Source of the DNA: Paraburkholderia sp. SG-MS1
GTDB taxonomy: Bacteria; Pseudomonadota; Gammaproteobacteria; Burkholderiales; Burkholderiaceae
DNA length: 45,303 nucleotides
Assembly: GCF_012275575.1 (NCBI RefSeq)
Contig: NZ_NPIH01000188.1
Coordinates: forward strand, 1 to 45,303
Reading direction: 5' to 3'
Shown here: piece after piece, positions 27,326 to 35,644 of the stretch
How positions within the stretch are numbered: position 1 is the stretch's first letter
How the letters are laid out: the number at the start of each line of letters is the position of its first letter
Notes under the pieces: model-generated
Database searches by the model: none
The model's input: the letters and a program-made list of their open reading frames with translations, nothing else
Told to the model about the DNA's origin: nothing
Translations under genes and position numbers: made by a program

Positions 27326-27984
27326 GCCGCCTCCGAACGGGCGGCTCGCGGCAACACGACCAGATACCGCCAGATGAGTTCGGCCACGAGCAGCACGCCG
27401 ATCAGCCCATAGGCAATCGCGCCGTTATACAGCGACCAGCTCGCGCGGCTCCAGTACAGCGCCGTGTACGCGGAGAACGCGCCGTTCAGCACGAAGAACG
27501 CACACCACACCTGCGTTACGCGCCGCGTGTGATGGACCGCCGCGGGCGGCAGATGAGGATTGCCGAGGCGCGCGAACTTCTCGATCATCGATGGGCCGCG
27601 CACGAGCGTCGCACCGAATGCGATCAGCAAACCAAGATTGACGAGCGCCGGGTAGAGGCGCAACAGCAGTTCGCTATCGGTGACGACGATCGCCGCGGAC
27701 GCGACACTCAGCAAGCCGACCACGCTCCAGTCGATCGCCGACAGACGCCGCAGCGAAGTGGCGACCGGGCCGCTGCCTGCCCAGCGCTGCAGCCACAGAA
27801 TCGCAAACAGCATGCCGCCGACGAAGCGCGGCTCGTCCCAGCGCCACGCGCACAGAATCAGCGCGGGATACGCGAGCTTCAACAGCGCCTGCATGACGGC
27901 CTTGCCCCAGTGGCGCTCAGTGGCGGGCGTCCCGACGACAGCGTCCGGCGCCGCCACTGGCACTCGCGAGCGCGCGGCCGGCAT
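27322..27984 (-). CDS. Inner-membrane protein of aryl polyene locus (ApeG-like, COG4648 type)
   Basis: A 220-residue protein with about five to six membrane helices (for example YPALILCAW, GGMLFAILWLQRW, AYGLIGVLLVAELIWRYLVV) after a 30-residue soluble N-terminus. The organisation resembles the conserved membrane protein found between ACPs and ligase in aryl polyene clusters. The function is unknown; it could anchor the cytoplasmic synthase or take part in lipid-linked transfer. The ATG at 27984 shares a base with the preceding ACP stop (TGATG), and its stop overlaps the ligase start. Confidence 0.85.
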   Translation of the reverse strand: MPAARSRVPVAAPDAVVGTPATERHWGKAVMQALLKLAYPALILCAWRWDEPRFVGGMLFAILWLQRWAGSGPVATSLRRLSAIDWSVVGLLSVASAAIVVTDSELLLRLYPALVNLGLLIAFGATLVRGPSMIEKFARLGNPHLPPAAVHHTRRVTQVWCAFFVLNGAFSAYTALYWSRASWSLYNGAIAYGLIGVLLVAELIWRYLVVLPRAARSEAA

Positions 27985-28235
27985 CAGCCCTGGGCCGCCA
28001 GCAGGGATTCGACCGCCCCGATCACGTCGCCGACGGTGCGCACCGATTTGAATTCTTCCGGCTTGATGCGCCGGCCGGTCATTTCCTGCAGTTTGATCGC
28101 GAGGTCGACGGCGTCGATGCTGTCGAGATCGAGGTCTTCGAACAGATGCGCCTCGGGCGTCACCCGTTCAGGCTCGATGGCGAAGTTGTCTTTGAAGATC
28201 TCACGGATGCGTTCAAGAATCTCTGCGTCGGACAC
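27984..28235 (-). CDS. Acyl carrier protein (second of pair, ApeF-like)
   Basis: An 83-residue four-helix ACP with the phosphopantetheine serine at S39 in FEDLDLDSIDAVDLAIKL, the classical DSL/DSI context recognised by Sfp/AcpS transferases. The two linked ACPs probably split duties, one accepting the aryl starter and the other carrying the growing chain; which is which cannot be read here. It begins three bases after the stop of the first ACP and is coupled to the membrane protein. Confidence 0.94.
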   Translation of the reverse strand: MSDAEILERIREIFKDNFAIEPERVTPEAHLFEDLDLDSIDAVDLAIKLQEMTGRRIKPEEFKSVRTVGDVIGAVESLLAAQG

Positions 28236-28238
28236 GGT

Positions 28239-28538
28239 TTAATCCCCCTTCTTTGCGGTTTCGTTCGCAGCGTGCGCCGCTTCGCGCTGACTCTCGACCA
28301 GCGCGGCTAGCGTGCTGATCGAGCGAAAATGTTCGCGCGTGCTTTCGTCGTTGGCCGCGATGGTCAGTTGGTATTGTTTGCGCAGCACGATGCCGATTTC
28401 GAGCGCGTCGATCGAATCGAGACCGATGCCGTCGGTGTCGAACAGCGGGGCATCGTCGTCGATATCGGCCGGGCTCAGGTCTTCCAGATCGAGGGCTTCG
28501 ATCAGAAGCTGTTTAATTTCCAGTTTTAAAGAATCCAT
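28239..28538 (-). CDS. Acyl carrier protein (first of pair, ApeE-like)
   Basis: A 99-residue ACP with the modified serine at S42 in GIGLDSIDALEIGIVL and an acidic helix I-II region (LEDLSPADIDDDAPLF). It has a longer, charged C-terminal tail than the second ACP. It overlaps the acyltransferase gene upstream by 26 bases. In described aryl polyene systems the ApeE protein is the one loaded with the aryl starter by the ligase; assigning that here rests on gene order only. Confidence 0.93.
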   Translation of the reverse strand: MDSLKLEIKQLLIEALDLEDLSPADIDDDAPLFDTDGIGLDSIDALEIGIVLRKQYQLTIAANDESTREHFRSISTLAALVESQREAAHAANETAKKGD

Positions 28539-29307
28539 AATCGAACAGGTGCCGGGTAATGTGGGCTTCGACGGCGCTCGTCACGCTGCGCGCCGCCAGA
28601 GCCGGTGTCGTGTCATGGGCCGCGAGATGCTCGACGCCGAGCGCATCGAGCACGTTCACGCGCATCCGGAAGGCGCGCGCCGGCACGTCGTACCAGCGCA
28701 TCTGCCGGGTGAACGCGGGCGGATCGCAATCCATCAACACTGGCACGATCGGCGCGCCGGCCTTCAGCGCCATGTGCGCGAAGCCGCGCGAAAAAGCGTG
28801 CAGCCGGTTCGGCGCGGGACTACGCGTGCCTTCGGGAAAAACAATCATCGTGTAGCCGGCCGCGAGTTGCCGTGCGCCCGCTTCGATCAATTCGGTGGGG
28901 TCCGCGTTGCTGACGTATTGCGCCGCGCGCACGATCCCCCAGAAACACGGGTTGCGCCAGTGCGCGTTCTTCACGACGCAGCAGGCGCGCGGCGTGAGCG
29001 ACAGCAGCACCATCACGTCGAGGTAGGTCGGGTGATTCGCGACCACGATCGCCGGGCCGCCGGCGCGCAGCGCGTCCGATCCCGACACGTCGAGTTCCAT
29101 CACGCCAATGCGCTGCAACACGGCGACCAGCGCGCGGAAAAACCAGTGGATCACGCCGGTCACCGCCCGCTGCCGCGACGCGCGATGCGGCCACAGCCAC
29201 GCGAGCGGAAACACCAGCGCGGAAAACAGCACGCCGCACACGCCGAATATCACGAAGGCCATGCCGGTCGCGCAAAAACGCCATAGATAATCAAGCCGCG
29301 CGGTCAT
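28513..29307 (-). CDS. Lysophospholipid acyltransferase (PlsC-type, ApeD-like)
   Basis: A 264-residue 1-acyl-glycerol-3-phosphate-type acyltransferase. An N-terminal membrane helix (about residues 12-38) precedes the catalytic block: the HxxxxD motif in NHPTYLDVMVLL, then FPEGTRSPAPNRL and APIVPVLMD. It probably esterifies the polyene or fatty acyl chain onto the lipid anchor. It overlaps the chain-length-factor gene by 17 bases and the first ACP gene by 26. Confidence 0.92.
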   Translation of the reverse strand: MTARLDYLWRFCATGMAFVIFGVCGVLFSALVFPLAWLWPHRASRQRAVTGVIHWFFRALVAVLQRIGVMELDVSGSDALRAGGPAIVVANHPTYLDVMVLLSLTPRACCVVKNAHWRNPCFWGIVRAAQYVSNADPTELIEAGARQLAAGYTMIVFPEGTRSPAPNRLHAFSRGFAHMALKAGAPIVPVLMDCDPPAFTRQMRWYDVPARAFRMRVNVLDALGVEHLAAHDTTPALAARSVTSAVEAHITRHLFDYGFFKTGN

Positions 29308-30055
29308 GCCAACTCCAGAGCCAGATCATGCCGGCGCGCTGCCAGCATGCAGGCTGGCCGGTTTCCAGGCAGTGCAGCAACGCCTGGCTTTGGGTCGCGA
29401 ACGACGCGGGCGCGCGGGTTGGCGCGGTGCCGGTTTCGCCGGGTCGGGTTGCGCCGGCTTCGCGTACGTCGCCCAAGGGCCCGGACGTCTGATCACCGGC
29501 GGCGCGCGACAGGGAGCACACCATGTGCCCAGTGGCCGCCTCGCTGTCGAGCAGAATGGCGAGCGCGCCGCCCTGCACTTCGTCCTCGATCGTGCCGTAG
29601 GCGGCGTCGGCCGGTTCGTCGGCATACACCAGCAAGACCGGCGAGTCGGGCTGCGTCGCATATTGCGCATGCGCTTCCAGCAGTGCGTAACCGAGGGTTT
29701 GGGCGCCCGCCGAAATCGCGCTGGCCGGCGAGCGGTCGCCGCGCGCGATACCGAACACGCCGGTCATCGCGTTCAGCACCGACAGGCTGAAGGCGGTCGG
29801 CGAAACCGGCTCGCCAGCGCTGATGCTGCGCAGGATGTCGGTGGTGCGGCGCAATTCGCCATGCCGCGACGCGAACACAACCCGGACCGCGTCCTGCGCG
29901 ACGCAGTCGTGCGCAACCTTCAGCGCGACTTTCGACAGCGTGCTCAGACGACGCCGCACGATCGGCTCGATAAAGCCAATCTCGGGGGCGGCGGATGCGG
30001 TAGCCGGCCAGCTAGACCAGCGACCGACCGGAATGGTCCAGTGCAGATCGGGCAT
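29291..30055 (-). CDS. Beta-ketoacyl synthase-like chain length factor (ApeC-like)
   Basis: A 254-residue N-terminal ketosynthase-like protein of the small Ketoacyl-synt_2 type. The KS fold is recognisable (VVFASRHGELRRTTDIL, SPTAFSLSVLNAMTG), but the nucleophile position reads ISAGAQTLGYALL and has no cysteine, and the C-terminal His loops are absent. It is therefore not a condensing enzyme itself. In Xenorhabdus such a protein (ApeC) pairs with the ApeO ketosynthase as chain length factor. It is the first gene of the leftward operon, with no strong Shine-Dalgarno seen. Confidence 0.9.
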   Translation of the reverse strand: MPDLHWTIPVGRWSSWPATASAAPEIGFIEPIVRRRLSTLSKVALKVAHDCVAQDAVRVVFASRHGELRRTTDILRSISAGEPVSPTAFSLSVLNAMTGVFGIARGDRSPASAISAGAQTLGYALLEAHAQYATQPDSPVLLVYADEPADAAYGTIEDEVQGGALAILLDSEAATGHMVCSLSRAAGDQTSGPLGDVREAGATRPGETGTAPTRAPASFATQSQALLHCLETGQPACWQRAGMIWLWSWHDRAA

Positions 30056-30640
30056 ATCGGTGCTTGCGCGTTGAAACGCGGGAGAGGCTCAGACGCCAGA
30101 CGGAACACAAACCGTCACGGCCTGCACACGCCGCGCGGATCGGCGATCTCCAGCCGGTGGGCAATTTTCTTGTAGGGTCAGCGCATTAACGGCGCCCGGC
30201 CCTAATTGTTTAGAGGCCTGTGACATTTAATCAGATGAATCGTCCGAGGCGCTCCTAGTCGGCGGAATCATACTGAATATTCTGGATTAAATCAGCCACA
30301 AAAGACGTATCCATCTGTATCCGTATCGCCAGTGCGACGAATGGCTGGCGCGCGCCGGGCCGTCCCATTGACATTTGCGCCACGCGCCTTGATCCGGCTG
30401 AAAGCCCCTTCCGATATGTTTCCGACCGAGCCGGCCGCCCGGTCGAAAACGCGCGACCCAGGCGAATACTTTCATTCGACTTTCTTGACAGGTGTTTCAG
30501 ACCGGAACATTTGCATACAGGCGAGGCGTTCCGGCGGCCCTCGTATGCGAGAAGCATTCTTCGGGCGCAGCCGCTCATTGCCGATCCGCCTCAGCAACGC
30601 CGCGGCCGACGGCCAGCCGTCATCAGACACATCCCTGCCT
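30056..30640. other. Divergent intergenic region between aryl polyene operon and riboswitch
   Basis: No convincing gene in 585 bases. The leftward operon promoter must lie here. The AT-rich part (about 30180-30300) contains a minus-strand TATGAT (plus 30267-30272), but no good -35 partner. Open frames in this gap lack a ribosome binding site and protein-like composition. Confidence 0.45.
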
Positions 30641-30642
30641 GC

Positions 30643-30648
30643 TATACT
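30643..30648 (+). promoter_or_regulatory. Probable -10 box (TATACT) of riboswitch-controlled transporter
   Basis: TATACT lies about a dozen bases before the 5' edge of the riboswitch, the right spacing for transcription to start at its first helix. The -35 region around 30620-30625 (TCATCA) is weak. Confidence 0.55.
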
Positions 30649-30654
30649 CCGTCG

Positions 30655-30800
30655 CTCATTGGGGAGTAGCCGCCCCGCGGCATGTCCGCACCGCCGTACC
30701 CGGGTGCGTCGAACGTGCGGTTCGCGGGGGCGCCTGTCAACAGACTTGGCCTGCATGGCCATGGCAGCCGCAGCCTCTGGCCTGGCGAGACCGATGATCC
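30655..30800 (+). promoter_or_regulatory. yybP-ykoY manganese riboswitch
   Basis: The conserved elements of this class occur in order: TTGGGGAGTAGC (30659-30670), CTGTCAACA (30734-30742) and GGCGAGACC (30784-30792), separated by pairing segments such as GGCCTGCATGGCC. The class binds Mn2+ and turns on manganese export or related membrane proteins. It lies directly upstream of a GDT1/UPF0016-type transporter, the expected target, with about 75 bases of expression platform before the GTG start. The exact ends are estimated. Confidence 0.88.
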
Positions 30801-30876
30801 ACACGCGCCGCAACAGGGCCCGGCGTGTCGCGGGTCGTCGCTCGTACACATCTCGGCCCGAGGAATCCCCACAATC

Positions 30877-31449
30877 GTGAATCACGCTTTTCTCATTTCG
30901 ACCGGAGCGGTCGCGCTCGCCGAAATCGGCGACAAGACACAACTGCTCTCGCTCGTGCTCGCGGCCCGCTACCGCAAACCCGCACCGATCATTCTCGGCG
31001 TGCTGACCGCCACCCTCATCAATCACGCGGGTGCGGGTGCGCTCGGCGCGTGGCTCGGCTCGCTGCTGACGCCGACCATCATGCGCTGGGCGCTGGCCGC
31101 CTCGTTCATCGCGATGGCCCTGTGGATCCTCGTGCCAGACAAGCTCGACGACGACGAAGCCAACACGAACCGCACGCACTTCGGCGTTTTCGGCGCGACC
31201 GTGGTGGCGTTTTTCATCGCGGAAATGGGCGACAAGACGCAGATTGCGACGGTCGCCCTCGCCGCGCGCTTTCACGATTTCTTCGGCGTGGTGGCAGGCA
31301 CCACGCTCGGCATGATGATCGCCAACGTGCCGGCGATCCTGCTCGGCGATCGCTTCGCCCACCGCCTGCCGACGGGGCTCGTGCACGGCATCGCGGCGGT
31401 GCTGTTCGTGGTGCTGGGGGCGATGGCGCTGTTTGGGGTCGGCATGTAA
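30877..31449 (+). CDS. TMEM165/GDT1 (UPF0016) family transporter, putative manganese exporter
   Basis: A 190-residue membrane protein of two repeated three-helix units, each with the family signature E-x-G-D-K-T: AEIGDKTQLLSLVLAARY (residues 14-31) and AEMGDKTQIATVALAARF. Bacterial members export Mn2+ and related cations across the inner membrane. The GTG at 30877 is chosen because the protein family begins there; AGGAA lies about 11 bases upstream. The frame continues upstream only through the riboswitch. Control by the Mn2+ riboswitch in its leader fits the role of relieving manganese excess. Confidence 0.92.
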   Translation: MNHAFLISTGAVALAEIGDKTQLLSLVLAARYRKPAPIILGVLTATLINHAGAGALGAWLGSLLTPTIMRWALAASFIAMALWILVPDKLDDDEANTNRTHFGVFGATVVAFFIAEMGDKTQIATVALAARFHDFFGVVAGTTLGMMIANVPAILLGDRFAHRLPTGLVHGIAAVLFVVLGAMALFGVGM

Positions 31450-31518
31450 GCGGCGCCCGGGCGACGTCTTTGCGGTCTTCAGGCGGCACTGCGCTTCGCT
31501 TCTCACAACTGCACAAAC

Positions 31519-31556
31519 AGAACGGCCCGGCAGGGATAACCCACCGGGCCGTTCTT
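31519..31556. terminator. Bidirectional Rho-independent terminator
   Basis: A 12-bp stem (AGAACGGCCCGG at 31519-31530 with its complement at 31544-31555) around a 13-base loop. It sits between the convergent transporter and DUF4136 genes. The flanking T and A runs are short. Confidence 0.8.
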
Positions 31557-31591
31557 ATTGCGCTTGAACCTGCGCCACGTTATCCGTCACC

Positions 31592-32290
31592 CTACTCCGC
31601 CGCCTTGGCACCCGACGCCGGAACCGGCGCCGCGGCCGGCGCGCCGCCGGTCGCGACCACGTCGTTCGCCGGGCCGCCGCCCTCGCCGCGCGGAATTTTC
31701 ACCGTATGCACAGCGCCATTGCCGAGCGGGAAATCGGCCAGCGCGCTGCGCGCCAGATACGGCATCGCCCTCACCAGCGACGACTCGCCGCCCGAATTGC
31801 GGGCCGTCACGTTATAGACCTCCTTGCCGGTCGCGCGCTCGGTGATCCGTATGCCCAGCAGATGGGTGAAAATCGGATAGGTCTGGTTCACGTAGGTAGC
31901 CGGATACGGACCCCACGGTCCCCACGGATCGAACGGCCGGCCCCAATACGGTGACGGCCACGGGTTGTAGTACACCGGTTCCGCAACCGTCACCATGTCC
32001 GAACGGATGCCGTACGAGAGTCCGACCAGATAGCGCGCCTGTGCGCCGTCGACTTCGCGGAACGCATGCGCCGAGAGTTCGCTGGCGACCATGCGCTCGT
32101 AGGTGGCGAGTTCGAGATTGTTCTGCTGATCGGGCGCCCGCGTGAACGCGAAGGTGCGCGTGGCATCGGTGCCGCTCCAATCGGAAAACGCCGTGACCTG
32201 AGTGGTCACGTAAGTCGTGCAGCCGGACAGAAGCACCGCCAGCGCGGCCAACAGCAGCGTGGCGCGGCGGGTCCATCGATCGATAGTCAT
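31592..32290 (-). CDS. DUF4136 domain lipoprotein
   Basis: A 232-residue lipoprotein: signal ATLLLAALAVLLSGC with the lipobox LLSGC, then a DUF4136-like domain (DWSGTDATRTFAFTRA, then repeated amphipathic strands). A Pro/Trp/Tyr-rich loop (NPWPSPYWGRPFDPWGPWG) is typical of this group, and there is an Ala/Pro-rich C-terminal tail. It should be anchored to the outer membrane facing the periplasm. Biochemical function is unknown. It has its own promoter region shared with pepN, which diverges. Confidence 0.88.
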   Translation of the reverse strand: MTIDRWTRRATLLLAALAVLLSGCTTYVTTQVTAFSDWSGTDATRTFAFTRAPDQQNNLELATYERMVASELSAHAFREVDGAQARYLVGLSYGIRSDMVTVAEPVYYNPWPSPYWGRPFDPWGPWGPYPATYVNQTYPIFTHLLGIRITERATGKEVYNVTARNSGGESSLVRAMPYLARSALADFPLGNGAVHTVKIPRGEGGGPANDVVATGGAPAAAPVPASGAKAAE

Positions 32291-32519
32291 GGTCTACCTC
32301 GTGAGGCCCTTGAATTGCCCATTATCGCCAGTGATGAGCGGCTCCGGCGAACGCGCACGCGGCTTTTTCACGCGCGGGCGCCGATAATACGCTGACCCCG
32401 CGAGCCGGTAAAAAGTTCGCTCCGCACGATTGCGCGAGGCTTTGTACAATGGCCCGACCAGCCCGGCTTGCGTGCCCTTCGCGCGCCTGACCGCTCGAGT
32501 ACCAACCCTACAGAACGCC

Positions 32520-35216
32520 ATGGCCGATACCGCAACGCCCAATGTGATCCGCCGCGCCGATTACGCGCCGCCCGCCTTCCTGATCGACACCGTCGCGCTG
32601 GAGTTCGATCTGGTCCCCGAACGCACGATCGTCAGGAATACGATGCGCGTGCGCCGCAACCCGGACGCGTCCCGCGCCGCGCATCTCGAACTGATGGGCG
32701 AGCAACTGGAGTTCGTCGGCGCGGAAATCGACGGCCAGCCGTTCGCCAACGCGCATGCGCACGAGCACGGACTGCTGCTCGACAACGTGCCCGACAGCTT
32801 CGAACTGACGCTCACCAGCATCTGCAATCCGGCCGCGAACACCACGCTGTCGGGCCTCTACGTATCGGGTGGCAACTTCTTCACGCAGTGCGAGGCCGAA
32901 GGCTTTCGCCGCATCACTTATTTCCTCGACCGCCCGGATGTGATGGCGACCTTCACCGTCACGCTGCGCGCGAGCCAGGCCGACTATCCGGTGCTGCTGT
33001 CGAACGGCAATCTGCTCGAAGAAGGCGAGTTGCCGGACGGTCGCCATTTCGCGCGCTGGGAAGATCCGTTCAGGAAACCTAGCTATCTGTTCGCGCTGGT
33101 CGCGGGCAAGCTGGTCGCACTCGAAGAACGCGTGAAGAGCGGCTCGGGCAAGGACAAGCTGCTGCAGGTGTGGGTCGAACCGCACGATCTGGACAAGACG
33201 CGTCACGCAATGGATTCGCTGATCCATTCGATCCGCTGGGACGAAGAACGCTTCGGGCTCGAACTCGATCTGGACCGCTTCATGATCGTCGCAGTGAGCG
33301 ACTTCAACATGGGCGCGATGGAGAACAAGGGGCTCAACATTTTCAACACGAAGTACGTGCTGGCGAACCCCGAAACGGCAACCGACACCGACTTCGCAAA
33401 CATCGAGGCGGTGGTCGGCCACGAGTACTTCCACAACTGGACCGGCAACCGCGTGACCTGCCGCGACTGGTTCCAGCTGAGCCTGAAGGAAGGCCTGACG
33501 GTGTTCCGCGATCAGGAATTCTCGGCCGACATGGCCGGCGGCGCGACAGACGAAGCCGCGCGCGCGACCAAGCGCATCGAGGACGTCCGCGTGCTACGCC
33601 AGATGCAGTTTGCCGAGGACGCGGGTCCGATGGCGCATCCGGTGCGTCCGGAAAGCTACGTCGAGATCAACAACTTCTACACGATGACCGTCTACGAGAA
33701 AGGCTCGGAAGTCGTGCGGATGTATCAGACGCTGTTCGGCCGTGACGGCTTCCGCAAGGGCATGGACCTGTACTTCAAACGCCATGACGGCCAGGCCGTG
33801 ACCTGCGACGACTTCCGCCACGCGCTCGCCGACGCGAACGGCCGCGACCTCGCGCAGTTCGAGCGCTGGTACAGCCAGGCCGGCACCCCCCGCGTATCCG
33901 TGCGCACCCAGTACGACGCCGCGCGGCGGCGCTACAGCGTGACGCTGCGCCAAGGTTACGGCGACGCTCCGGCGGCCGCCCGCGAAACGCAAAAAGGACC
34001 GCTGCTGATTCCGTTTGCAATCGGCCTGATCGGCAAGGACGGCACGGATTTGCCGCTCAAGCTGGAAGGCGAAGCGAAGGCGTCGGCCGCCACCACGCGC
34101 GTGCTCGAATTCACGCAAACCGAACAGACCTTCACGTTCGTCGACGTCGCGCAGGAGCCGCTGCCGTCGCTGCTGCGCAATTTCTCCGCGCCGGTGATCG
34201 TCGAATACGACTACTCGGCGGACCAGCTCGCATTCCTGCTCGCGCACGACAGCGATCCGTTCAACCGTTGGGAAGCCGGCCAACGGCTCGCTACCCGCGA
34301 GTTGATGGCGCTCGCCGGCCGCGCGGCCTCGGGCGTGCCGCTGCAACTCGACGACTCGGTGGTCGCCGCGTTTGCGCGCGTGCTCACCGACGAAACACTG
34401 TCGCCGGCGTTCCGCGAACTCGCGTTGATGCTGCCGTCCGAAGCGTACCTGGCCGAGCAGATGGCCGAGTCGAATCCGGCGGCCGTACATGCCGCCCGGC
34501 AGTTCGTGCGCAAGCGTCTCGCCAATGCGCTAAAAAACGACTGGCTCAAGGTGTACGAGCGGCATCGCACGCCGGGTGCCTACGAGGCGACGCCCGAGGC
34601 GGGCGGCCATCGCGCACTGAAGAATCTCGCGCTGTCGTATCTCGCGGAGCTGGACGATCCGGCCGAGGCGGTGCGCCTCGCGTCCGCACAATACGACGCG
34701 GCGAACAACATGACCGACCGCGCGGCGGCGCTCTCCGCGCTGCTCAACGCGGCGGCCGCCAACGGCGGCAGCGTTCAGGCGCAGCAGGCGCTCGACGACT
34801 TTTACCGGCGCTTCGAAAAGGAGCCGCTCGTCATCGACAAATGGTTCGCCTTGCAGGCCACACAGCGCGGCAGCGCGCAACGTCCGGTGATCGACATCGT
34901 GCGCAAGCTGATGACGCATCCGGCTTTCAATCTTAAAAATCCGAACCGCGCGCGTTCGCTGATCTTCAGCTTCTGCGCGGCGAACCCCGCGCAATTCCAC
35001 GCCGAAGACGGCTCGGGCTACGCGTTCTGGGCCGATCAGGTGATCGCGCTCGACGCGATCAATCCGCAAGTGGCCGCCCGCCTCGCCCGCTCGCTCGAAT
35101 TGTGGCGCCGCTTCACACCGGCGCTACGCGGAGGCATGCGCACGGCGTTGGAGAAAGTGGCGTCACAGGTGAAGTCGCGCGACGTGCGCGAGATCGTGGA
35201 AAAAGCCTTGGCCTGA
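32520..35216 (+). CDS. pepN: Aminopeptidase N (M1 family)
   Basis: An 898-residue cytosolic zinc aminopeptidase. The substrate-recognition GxMEN motif is in NMGAMENKGLNIF. The zinc site HExxH...E is VVGHEYFHNWTGNR with the distal glutamate in LSLKEGLTVFRDQEFSAD. The catalytic tyrosine is in the following MTVYEKGSEVVRMY. The C-terminal all-helical domain is complete and ends RDVREIVEKALA, and overall length is close to E. coli PepN (870). The ATG at 32520 is the family start (MADTATPNVIRR); about 30 further upstream codons lack similarity. Confidence 0.97.
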   Translation: MADTATPNVIRRADYAPPAFLIDTVALEFDLVPERTIVRNTMRVRRNPDASRAAHLELMGEQLEFVGAEIDGQPFANAHAHEHGLLLDNVPDSFELTLTSICNPAANTTLSGLYVSGGNFFTQCEAEGFRRITYFLDRPDVMATFTVTLRASQADYPVLLSNGNLLEEGELPDGRHFARWEDPFRKPSYLFALVAGKLVALEERVKSGSGKDKLLQVWVEPHDLDKTRHAMDSLIHSIRWDEERFGLELDLDRFMIVAVSDFNMGAMENKGLNIFNTKYVLANPETATDTDFANIEAVVGHEYFHNWTGNRVTCRDWFQLSLKEGLTVFRDQEFSADMAGGATDEAARATKRIEDVRVLRQMQFAEDAGPMAHPVRPESYVEINNFYTMTVYEKGSEVVRMYQTLFGRDGFRKGMDLYFKRHDGQAVTCDDFRHALADANGRDLAQFERWYSQAGTPRVSVRTQYDAARRRYSVTLRQGYGDAPAAARETQKGPLLIPFAIGLIGKDGTDLPLKLEGEAKASAATTRVLEFTQTEQTFTFVDVAQEPLPSLLRNFSAPVIVEYDYSADQLAFLLAHDSDPFNRWEAGQRLATRELMALAGRAASGVPLQLDDSVVAAFARVLTDETLSPAFRELALMLPSEAYLAEQMAESNPAAVHAARQFVRKRLANALKNDWLKVYERHRTPGAYEATPEAGGHRALKNLALSYLAELDDPAEAVRLASAQYDAANNMTDRAAALSALLNAAAANGGSVQAQQALDDFYRRFEKEPLVIDKWFALQATQRGSAQRPVIDIVRKLMTHPAFNLKNPNRARSLIFSFCAANPAQFHAEDGSGYAFWADQVIALDAINPQVAARLARSLELWRRFTPALRGGMRTALEKVASQVKSRDVREIVEKALA

Positions 35217-35246
35217 TCGCCGCCTGATAGCGGCACTCGCTTCGTC

Positions 35247-35275
35247 AAGCCGGCACGCGTTGCCGGCTTTTTTTC
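35247..35275 (+). terminator. Rho-independent terminator after pepN
   Basis: AAGCCGGCA (35247-35255), loop CGCGT, and TGCCGGCTT (35261-35269), followed by a T-run to 35274. Confidence 0.9.
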
Positions 35276-35390
35276 GTTCTGAGTCCGGCCCGGCGTGCGT
35301 ACTTGTCGACGTACGCGTGAGCCATCTGAACGACTGTCCATCTGATGCCGGCGGGGCGAGAGTCAACACATTCAGTTAGCGGTTTGCGTT

Positions 35391-35405
35391 TAACGCAATG
35401 CGTTA
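35391..35405. promoter_or_regulatory. Palindromic operator of the higBA locus
   Basis: TAACGCA-A-TGCGTTA is a perfect 7-1-7 inverted repeat 11 bases before the toxin start. HigA-type antitoxins autorepress by binding such palindromes in their promoter. Confidence 0.6.
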
Positions 35406-35415
35406 CGCCACCCCT

Positions 35416-35641
35416 ATGATCACGACATTCGGCGACAAGGCTACCGCGAGAATCTTTCAAGGCAAGTTCGTGTACCCACTGCCGCTTCACATCCAGACGC
35501 TCGTGCCCCGCAAGCTGCTGATGATCGACGCGGCCGACTCCATCATGAGTCTGCACGCGCCGCCGGGTAACCGGCTGGAGGCCTTACAAGGCCAGGGCAG
35601 TGGGCAGTGGCGCATTTCAGCATCACTGATTATCGGGAGAC
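35416..35641 (+). pseudogene. Decayed HigB/RelE-family toxin gene
   Basis: Residues MITTFGDKATARIF through HAPPGNRLEALQG match the N-terminal two thirds of HigB (the PPGNRLEAL block is diagnostic). The expected core after it, roughly HSIRINDQWRICF...DVEITDYH, is largely missing: QWRI is joined directly to a remnant that reads SITDYR only in another frame. Thus at least one deletion and a frameshift have removed the catalytic C-terminal strands. I take the ATG at 35416, since the one at 35398 lies inside the operator. A toxin from this gene should be inactive. Confidence 0.72.
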
Positions 35642-35644
35642 CGC

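Noticed and set aside
30255..30578. A 107-codon minus-strand frame upstream of the aryl polyene operon.
   Set aside because: No ribosome binding site, no protein-like pattern, and it lies in the expected promoter region.
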